Source: a bacterium (GTDB lineage Bacteria; Actinomycetota; Acidimicrobiia; Spongiisociales; UBA11373). Taken from it: DNA of 8,146 bases. Shown here piece after piece: positions 1 through 5,208 of the stretch. The notes under the pieces were generated by a model, which was not told the DNA's origin, did no database searches, and saw only the letters and a list, made by a program, of their open reading frames with translations. The first letter of the stretch is position 1, and the number at the start of each line of letters is the position of its first letter. The position numbers were made by a program, and so were the translations under genes. Where the stretch lies: contig JABMPV010000148.1 of NCBI GenBank assembly GCA_013202595.1, positions 1 through 8,146 on the forward strand. The letters run 5' to 3'.

Positions 1-1
1 G

Positions 2-640
2 CGCGAATACCGCGAGCACCTGAGCCGGGTCGCAGAGGCCTTCGAAGGCGGCACAGTCCGCGCACTCATGGAACTGGATCAACTGTGGGGCGACGAGGTC
101 GAGACGGCCATCGATGCCATCGCCGATTCGGGCGTCCCGTACGTCGTCAACTCATCAGGGTACGGCGGCGGTGCAGCCGACCCTGCCAAGGTCGGCGTCC
201 TGCTCCGCATGGCGTCGGGCAGATTGAGAGTCAAGGCCGCAGGCGGCATCAGAGACGTCAACGGGGCCATCTCCTTGCTGGAAGCGGGAGCCCACCTCCT
301 CGGCGTGTTCGACGGGGTTCCCGCCGGCCTGGTCGTCGAGTCTCCCCAATGGCAGCAGTCGGCGCCTGTGCCCCACCCGGCCCAGTACCCATATCCCCCG
401 CAGCAGCCCTATCCGGTGCCACAACAGCACCACGCTGAGCCGGTGGCCCCGTATCCGCCCCAGCAGCCCTACCAGACGGGCGAGCATCAGGTCCAGCCAC
501 AGCCGGAGTTTCCCGAGCCGCATCCCGGCCCCGGAGTGCCCGAGGCACCCATGCCGGGGCCCCGGCCCGATGAGCCGTCCCGCCAGGAGCACGACGACGG
601 CCTCCCCCCGCCACCGCCCTTCGCACCACCGTCCCGGTAG
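2..640 (+). CDS. DeoC-like (deoxyribose-phosphate aldolase fold) protein, C-terminal part, with Pro/Gln-rich tail
   Basis: The gene is cut by the left window edge; the frame is open from base 2 and ends at TAG 638-640, giving 212 visible residues. The first ~110 residues match the C-terminal half of the DeoC TIM barrel: an ALMELDQL strand, then a YVVNSSGYGGG strand-loop, then VKAAGGIRDVNGAISLLEAGA, the last typical of the family's phosphate-binding end. In true DERA enzymes, which split deoxyribose-5-phosphate into glyceraldehyde-3-phosphate and acetaldehyde, the first loop reads FVKTSTG and its Lys forms the Schiff base. Here that position is Val (codon 146-148). The second active-site Lys (codon 233-235) is kept. 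About 95 residues rich in Pro, Gln and Tyr follow the barrel; the usual family ends near the barrel. The gene converges on the importer operon. The DeoC fold is clear, but aldolase activity is doubtful. Not called deoC for that reason. Confidence 0.8.
   Translation, partial: REYREHLSRVAEAFEGGTVRALMELDQLWGDEVETAIDAIADSGVPYVVNSSGYGGGAADPAKVGVLLRMASGRLRVKAAGGIRDVNGAISLLEAGAHLLGVFDGVPAGLVVESPQWQQSAPVPHPAQYPYPPQQPYPVPQQHHAEPVAPYPPQQPYQTGEHQVQPQPEFPEPHPGPGVPEAPMPGPRPDEPSRQEHDDGLPPPPPFAPPSR
392..472 (+). repeat. Imperfect 21-base direct repeat encoding YPPQQPY
   Basis: Positions 392-412 and 452-472 match at 18 of 21 bases, spaced exactly 60 bases apart, and both encode YPPQQPY in the Pro-rich tail of the DeoC-like protein. 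Two of the three differences swap C and G in the Pro codons, so the peptide is kept. This looks like an internal duplication within a low-complexity tail. Confidence 0.7.
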
Positions 641-698
641 CGATCGCCCGCCGGACCGTCGCCAGGACGTGATCGACTCGAGGATCGCCAGGGCGCGC

Positions 699-720
699 CG
701 ATCCGACCGATGCCGGATCG
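699..720. terminator. Small hairpin between convergent genes, possible bidirectional terminator
   Basis: A 7-bp perfect stem, CGATCCG (699-705) with CGGATCG (714-720), encloses an 8-base loop. It sits 58 bases after the DeoC-like stop and 37 bases after the permease stop on the other strand, where a shared terminator is expected. No T-tract follows on either strand, so intrinsic termination is weakly supported. Nothing else was recognised in 641-757. Confidence 0.3.
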
Positions 721-757
721 AACGTCGAAGACCGGGCCCAGCCGGAAGCCGGGGACC

Positions 758-2170
758 CTACATCGCTTCACCCTTGCGGTACGGCTGCCCATCCGCCGCA
801 GGCATCCGCAGACGCTGTGAGGCGATCGACATCACGACCAGCGTGGTGATGTGCGGCGTGAAGAACACGAACTCACTCGGCACCGTCTCCGAGATCAGGA
901 ACCACGCCAGAACGGTGGCCCCTATCGCACCGACGATCACAGCCTGGATCAGGAAGCGATAGCGGGTCGTCCACGGGGCGCCCTCCGGCACAACCGGGGC
1001 AGGAGCGGGCGCATATCCCTTGAGCATCCCGAACTGACGGCTCATCGCGCGGGCCGCCACCAGGAACAGCGCGATCGCCACGAACAGCAGCAGTGCATGG
1101 ATGGCCGCCTCGCTCCGCAACTGCAGAGCGTCGGCGAAGCCGAACAACAGGGCGGCGGCGAACGTGCCCACCGGCCTCCAGTTGCCGACGATCATGGCTG
1201 CGAGGCCGATGAAACCCCTGCCGCCCGCCTGGCCCTCCCGGTAGATGTTGGCGAACTCGATGACGAGCACGGCTCCGCCGAGACCGGCGAGTGCACCGGA
1301 GATGACGACGCCGATGTACTTCATCTTGTAGACGTTCACGCCCAGTGACTCCGAGGCCACCGGCTTCTCTCCGACCGATCGAATGCTGAGCCCCAGCGGG
1401 GTCTTCCACAAGAAGAACCAGGTCAGCGGGACCAGTGCCACACACAGGATGATGAGCACCGACAGGTCGCCGAAGAAGCCCTTGAGCAGTCCCCCGATGT
1501 CACTGACGAGGAACCAACCCTGACTCTCGACCCACCCGAATAAGTCGGGTGTCTGCCAGCCGAACAACTCACCGCCCGTCAGGAACGGGACATCGACCTT
1601 GGGGATGGACCCGGAGATGGTGGGCGACTGGGTGGCTCCGCCGCCCGATCCGGGCGGGTACGAGATCACCGACAGGTACCGCATCCCGCCCAGACCGAGC
1701 AGGTTGATGGCGACACCAGACACGATGTGATCGACATTGAACGTGACCGTGGCCACGGCATGCAGCAAGCCTCCCATGGCACCGCCGATGAGGCCGATCA
1801 GAGCGCCCCACCAGATGCCGTATTGGAAGCCACCCCATGCGCCGAACCATGTACCGAGGATCATCATGCCCTCGAGGCCGATGTTGACGACACCCGTGCG
1901 CTCTGCGTAGATGCCTCCGAGACCGGCGAGCATGATGGGGACGGCGAGACGCAGAGCCGAGCCAAAGGTGCCCGACGACGTCAGTTCCGGAGAGTCGGTG
2001 ACCACCCTGACCACCGACAGGAGGAACAGGGCGCCGAACCCGAACATGATGAATCGACGGACGGTCGGGTTCTGCCGCTCACCCCAGGACGAAAGGAAGG
2101 TCTGCGACCCTCCAAGCGAGAAGCGCGGCTTGTCGTCGGGGACCTGAGGAGTGGTGGTCTTGTCGGTCAT
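758..2170 (-). CDS. ABC importer permease, BmpE/YufQ (nucleoside-type) family
   Basis: 470 residues, a membrane permease that would pair with the BmpD-type permease and the double ATPase to form the channel of a nucleoside-type importer. The family signature is plain: YAERTGVVNIGLEGMM at residues 88-103, followed by VDHIVSGVAINLLGLG at 146-161. Hydrophobic helices lie near residues 40-57, 71-87, 118-138, 147-164, 234-254, 285-305, 317-350, 357-374, 405-427 and 436-450. Residues 172-230 form a long, Gly- and Trp-containing loop, probably outside the cell. The start ATG overlaps the previous stop as ATGA, with an AAGGGGGT ribosome site (2183-2176) 5 bases ahead. A second oddity is the stretch 357-427, which adds about two helices relative to the Bacillus-type protein as I recall it; this may be normal in actinobacteria. 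It is the last gene of the operon. Substrate is inferred from family only. Confidence 0.9.
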   Translation of the reverse strand: MTDKTTTPQVPDDKPRFSLGGSQTFLSSWGERQNPTVRRFIMFGFGALFLLSVVRVVTDSPELTSSGTFGSALRLAVPIMLAGLGGIYAERTGVVNIGLEGMMILGTWFGAWGGFQYGIWWGALIGLIGGAMGGLLHAVATVTFNVDHIVSGVAINLLGLGGMRYLSVISYPPGSGGGATQSPTISGSIPKVDVPFLTGGELFGWQTPDLFGWVESQGWFLVSDIGGLLKGFFGDLSVLIILCVALVPLTWFFLWKTPLGLSIRSVGEKPVASESLGVNVYKMKYIGVVISGALAGLGGAVLVIEFANIYREGQAGGRGFIGLAAMIVGNWRPVGTFAAALLFGFADALQLRSEAAIHALLLFVAIALFLVAARAMSRQFGMLKGYAPAPAPVVPEGAPWTTRYRFLIQAVIVGAIGATVLAWFLISETVPSEFVFFTPHITTLVVMSIASQRLRMPAADGQPYRKGEAM

Positions 2171-3360
2171 GACGCACCCCCTTCCCTTGCAGAGGCATCA
2201 GGCGGCCCGATGGCTGCCGGAACCTGTTTGTCCTCGAGTGCGGCGTGCGCTGCAGCGATCTCCCTGCGTTCGATGACCCGCCCGATCACCGCGTAGGCGA
2301 CCACCACGGACAGGATCACGATGCCGAGCATGATCTGGACGATCTCCTTGGGGATGCCTCGTAAATCGAGGATCTGGGCCGATCTGTTGAACCAGCCGAA
2401 TATGAGGGCACCGAACGCCATCCCGACGGGGTGATTGCGGCCGAGCAGTGCGACCGCGATACCGTCGAAGCCCAGCATCGTCGGGAAGTCGATCGTGTAC
2501 TTGCCAAAGAAGCCCAGCAGGAACGACATGCCGACCAGGCCGGCGATGGCCCCGCTGATCACCATCGTCTTGACCACCATGGCATTGGGGTTGACACCGC
2601 TCGCCTTTGCTGCGCCCGGGTTGATGCCCGAGGCACGGAGTTCGAACCCGAAGCGGGTCCGCTGCACCATGTAGTGGTAGGCGACGCCGACGATGATGGC
2701 TGCGATCAGGAATCCGTGGAGATGCTGGCGGCCGGGGTCGAGGTCGACGAACCCGAGACGCTGGTCGATCCAGGCGATCCATGAGTTGAGCGAAGGGACG
2801 AGTCCCGACCCGGGGATCGCATTGGTCTCGATGACCAATTCGCCCGGTTCATTGACGCGCCGGAAGTAGGTAGCGAGCAAGTACGCCGCCAACCCCGTCG
2901 CGATGAAGTTCATCATGATGGTCGAGATGACCTCGTGCACGCCTCTGGTCACCTTGAGCAGACCGGGGATGCCGGACCACAAAGCGCCGACCAGCATCGC
3001 CGTGATGACGATGAGGGGGACGTGGAGGATGGGGGGCAGCGTCACCGCAGCGCCGAGAGACGCAGCAACGAGGACAGCGATCTTGTACTGGCCTTCGACC
3101 CCGATGTTGAACAGCCCCATCTTGAAGCCGATGGCGACGGCGATCGCCGACAGGTACAGCGGTATCGCCCTGTTGATCGTGGAGATCAGCGAGTCGACCC
3201 TGAATCCCTGCTTGTCCGAGAAGATGCCGTGGCGAATCATCTCGCTGAAGGCCTCGAACGGATTGTGCCCGCTGGCCCACAGCAGCACACCAGACACGAC
3301 GAGAGCGAACAGGACTGCGGCCAGGGGGGCGAGCAGCGACCACAACCAGCGGCGCTTCAT
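2167..3360 (-). CDS. ABC importer permease, BmpD/YufP (nucleoside-type) family
   Basis: 397 residues, the second membrane subunit of the importer. Signatures of the BmpD/YufP group are visible: GFKMGLFNIGVEGQY at 78-92, GVHEVISTIMMNFIATG at 140-156, and GFDGIAVALLGRNHPVG at 297-313. Hydrophobic helices fall near residues 7-28, 60-77, 92-108, 113-135, 148-164, 214-231, 263-285, 298-323 and 338-361; the last ~35 residues are polar and presumably cytoplasmic. The length is ordinary for the family. It starts inside the stop of the ATPase gene (ATGA overlap) and ends in the start of the BmpE-type gene by the same overlap, so the three are very likely translated together. Known homologues (Bacillus NupP, streptococcal relatives) import nucleosides; this specificity is assumed here, not shown. 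Confidence 0.92.
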   Translation of the reverse strand: MKRRWLWSLLAPLAAVLFALVVSGVLLWASGHNPFEAFSEMIRHGIFSDKQGFRVDSLISTINRAIPLYLSAIAVAIGFKMGLFNIGVEGQYKIAVLVAASLGAAVTLPPILHVPLIVITAMLVGALWSGIPGLLKVTRGVHEVISTIMMNFIATGLAAYLLATYFRRVNEPGELVIETNAIPGSGLVPSLNSWIAWIDQRLGFVDLDPGRQHLHGFLIAAIIVGVAYHYMVQRTRFGFELRASGINPGAAKASGVNPNAMVVKTMVISGAIAGLVGMSFLLGFFGKYTIDFPTMLGFDGIAVALLGRNHPVGMAFGALIFGWFNRSAQILDLRGIPKEIVQIMLGIVILSVVVAYAVIGRVIERREIAAAHAALEDKQVPAAIGPPDASAREGGAS

Positions 3361-5069
3361 GACGCCACCTCCTCTTGCTGGGCGCCCGTCATGTAGGACC
3401 CCAGTTCGGGCGCCGTGACCGTCGCAGGATCGAGCGTGGCCACCATCCGGCCTCGTAGGATCACCATCAGGGTGTCGGAGAGGCCGATCAACTCTTCGAG
3501 GTCGGCCGAGATCAGGAGCACGGCCAGGCCGTTGGCCCTCGCGTCGCGCAGCAACTGCCAGACGACGGCCTGAGCCCCGACGTCGATACCTCGAGTCGGA
3601 TGCGAGGCAAGCAGGAGGCTGGGGCTGGCGGTCATCTCCCTTCCGACGATGAACTTCTGCTGATTGCCGCCGGAGAGAGCCTTTGCGGTCGTATCGACGC
3701 CTGGAGTCCGGACGTCGTATCCCTCGATGATCTCATTGGTCCGTCCGACAGCACCCTTGCGATCGATCATGGGGCCGTTGGAGAAGGGTTCGACCGACTG
3801 ATGGCCGAGCATCGCGTTCTCCCACAACGGTGACGGCAGCAGCAAGCCCTGGCCGTGCCGATCGGCGGGGATGAACCCCATCCCGGCCTCGCGCCGCTCT
3901 CGCGTGCTCCACTTGGCGATGTTCTCGCCGTTGAGTTCGATCGATCCGGTATCGACCGCCCGGATCCCGAGGAGTAGATCGACAAGTTCCTGCTGGCCGT
4001 TGCCCTCGACCCCGGCGACACCGAGGATCTCACCCTTGTGGATGTCGAACGAGACGTCCTCGATCAGCCAGCGATCGCCCTCACCTCTCGCCCCGAGGTC
4101 CTTCATGCTGACCTTGAGGACGTCGGTCACGGTGGACTCGGTCGTCGCCGCCGTCGGTAGTTCGCTGCCGACCATCAACTCGGCCAGATCGCGTGCCGAG
4201 ACGCCCTCGGGCTTCACAGTCGCAATGGTCTTGCCCGCCCTGACCACCGTGATGGTGTCGGCGATCGCAAGGACCTCATCGAGTTTGTGCGAGATGAAGA
4301 TGATGGTGACCCCGTCGGCCACCAGAGCACGCAGGTCACCGAACAGCTCCTCGACCTCCTGGGGCACCAGGACCGAGGTCGGCTCGTCGAGGATGAGGAT
4401 GCGGGCACCGCGATAGAGCACCTTGATGATCTCGACCCGCTGTTTCTCTCCCACCGACAGCTCTTCGACCAGCTGCCTGGTGTCCAGAGCAATACCGTGT
4501 GCACCCGACAGTCGGGAAATCGCCTCGCGGGCCGAAACGAAGTCGATCGCCGGCTTGGACGACTTGTAGGCAGCCCAGATCGATGTCAGGAGCGCCCCGA
4601 CGGCAATCGCCAGCAGGATGGCCGAGCCGGCGCCGCCGCTCAGGCCGCTGCCGTCTGCCGCGAACCCCATCCGGACGAATGCCAGGAAGATGAGGACGCC
4701 GGGAACAAGCGCCGCGAGCGCCGAGAGGATGCGTGGTCCACGTGCCGGAGCACTGCCGAGAACGACGTTCTCGAGAACGGTGAGATTGTCGGCCAGCATG
4801 AAGTGCTGGTGGACCATGCCGATACCGACGTCGATCGCCTCACGGGGCGAGCCAAAGGTGGTCACCTCGCCGTCGACGAGGATCTCGCCCTCATCGGGTT
4901 GCTGCATCCCGTAGAGGATCTTCATCAGGGTGCTCTTGCCGGCGCCGTTCTCACCGACGACCGCGTGGATCTCACCCCGCTCCACCTTGAGCTGGATCCC
5001 ATCATTGGCGATGACGCCGGGAAAGCGCTTGGTGATGTCCTTGAGCTCTACCGCAGCCGGTGCCGCCAT
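3357..5069 (-). CDS. Double ABC ATPase of a nucleoside-type importer, with a two-helix membrane insert in domain 1
   Basis: 570 residues with two ABC domains; family members (YufO/NupO, RbsA-like) are usually ~500-510. It would power the two permeases. Domain 1 has Walker A GENGAGKST (39-47), Q-loop Gln88, signature LSVGEKQ (204-210), Walker B ILILDEP with Asp228/Glu229, and switch His261, so it looks active. Domain 2 has a Lys-less Walker A, GVEGNGQQ (353-360), signature LSGGNQQK (465-472), and LASHPTRG in place of Walker B acids; a degenerate second site is usual in this family. Unusual is residues ~112-173, inserted between Q-loop and signature: two hydrophobic helices (114-136 and 149-168) joined by a Gly/Ser-rich loop, with Arg113, Lys169 and Lys172 on the expected cytoplasmic sides. 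Start chosen by GGGAGGA (5086-5080), 10 bases ahead. ATGA overlap with the next gene. Confidence 0.93.
   Translation of the reverse strand: MAAPAAVELKDITKRFPGVIANDGIQLKVERGEIHAVVGENGAGKSTLMKILYGMQQPDEGEILVDGEVTTFGSPREAIDVGIGMVHQHFMLADNLTVLENVVLGSAPARGPRILSALAALVPGVLIFLAFVRMGFAADGSGLSGGAGSAILLAIAVGALLTSIWAAYKSSKPAIDFVSAREAISRLSGAHGIALDTRQLVEELSVGEKQRVEIIKVLYRGARILILDEPTSVLVPQEVEELFGDLRALVADGVTIIFISHKLDEVLAIADTITVVRAGKTIATVKPEGVSARDLAELMVGSELPTAATTESTVTDVLKVSMKDLGARGEGDRWLIEDVSFDIHKGEILGVAGVEGNGQQELVDLLLGIRAVDTGSIELNGENIAKWSTRERREAGMGFIPADRHGQGLLLPSPLWENAMLGHQSVEPFSNGPMIDRKGAVGRTNEIIEGYDVRTPGVDTTAKALSGGNQQKFIVGREMTASPSLLLASHPTRGIDVGAQAVVWQLLRDARANGLAVLLISADLEELIGLSDTLMVILRGRMVATLDPATVTAPELGSYMTGAQQEEVAS
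3367..3373 (-). promoter_or_regulatory. Consensus ribosome binding site embedded in the ATPase 3' end
   Basis: AGGAGGT lies 6 bases before the BmpD-type permease ATG and is formed by the Glu-Glu-Val codons that end the ATPase gene. Together with the ATGA overlap this points to coupled translation of permease with ATPase. Confidence 0.8.
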
Positions 5070-5079
5070 GGCCTATCCG

Positions 5080-5086
5080 TCCTCCC
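5080..5086 (-). promoter_or_regulatory. Ribosome binding site of the ATPase gene
   Basis: GGGAGGA is 10 bases upstream of the ATG at 5069 and supports that start. It gives the ATPase gene its own initiation site after the intergenic hairpin. Confidence 0.65.
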
Positions 5087-5154
5087 GGGTTCGCACGACT
5101 GCGCCGAGGCTAGCGCCCCTGGGACCGGTCATGTCGGGTGATGGGGGACGCGTA

Positions 5155-5180
5155 GCGGGCGGGGCCGAAGCCCCGCCCGC
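5155..5180 (-). terminator. Very stable UUCG-tetraloop hairpin after the lipoprotein gene
   Basis: A perfect 11-bp, almost all-GC stem (5155-5165 with 5170-5180) closes a four-base loop. On the minus (transcribed) strand the loop reads UUCG closed by C-G, the extra-stable cUUCGg tetraloop. It begins 28 bases after the lipoprotein stop and ends 85 bases before the ATPase start. No T-run follows. The likely roles are partial termination or protection of the upstream mRNA from 3' exonucleases, so that binding protein is made in excess over the membrane subunits, a common arrangement in importer operons. Which of the two applies is not decidable here. Confidence 0.75.
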
Positions 5181-5208
5181 ACGCATCATTTCGATTTCCC
5201 GGCTTGGA

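Noticed and set aside
4551..4736. The ATPase insert as a frameshift or a mobile element
   Set aside because: The frame is continuous, motifs on both sides stay in register, base composition matches the surroundings, and no terminal repeats were seen. The encoded stretch is a well-formed helix pair.
3357..5069. The operon as a ribose (RbsA-type) importer
   Set aside because: The ATPase resembles RbsA, but both permeases carry BmpD and BmpE signatures and the binding protein has a Bmp domain, which all point to the nucleoside-type family.
5123..5130. Palindrome GACCGGTC in the gap before the ATPase gene
   Set aside because: Eight-base palindromes are common in GC-rich DNA; there is no second copy in the gap and no promoter next to it that I can support. 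The same holds for GGCGCGCC at 692-699.
4287..5141. A 284-codon open frame on the plus strand opposite the ATPase
   Set aside because: Antisense to a gene with clear Walker and signature motifs; no motif of its own. The same applies to the open frames at 851-1348 and 1727-2296.
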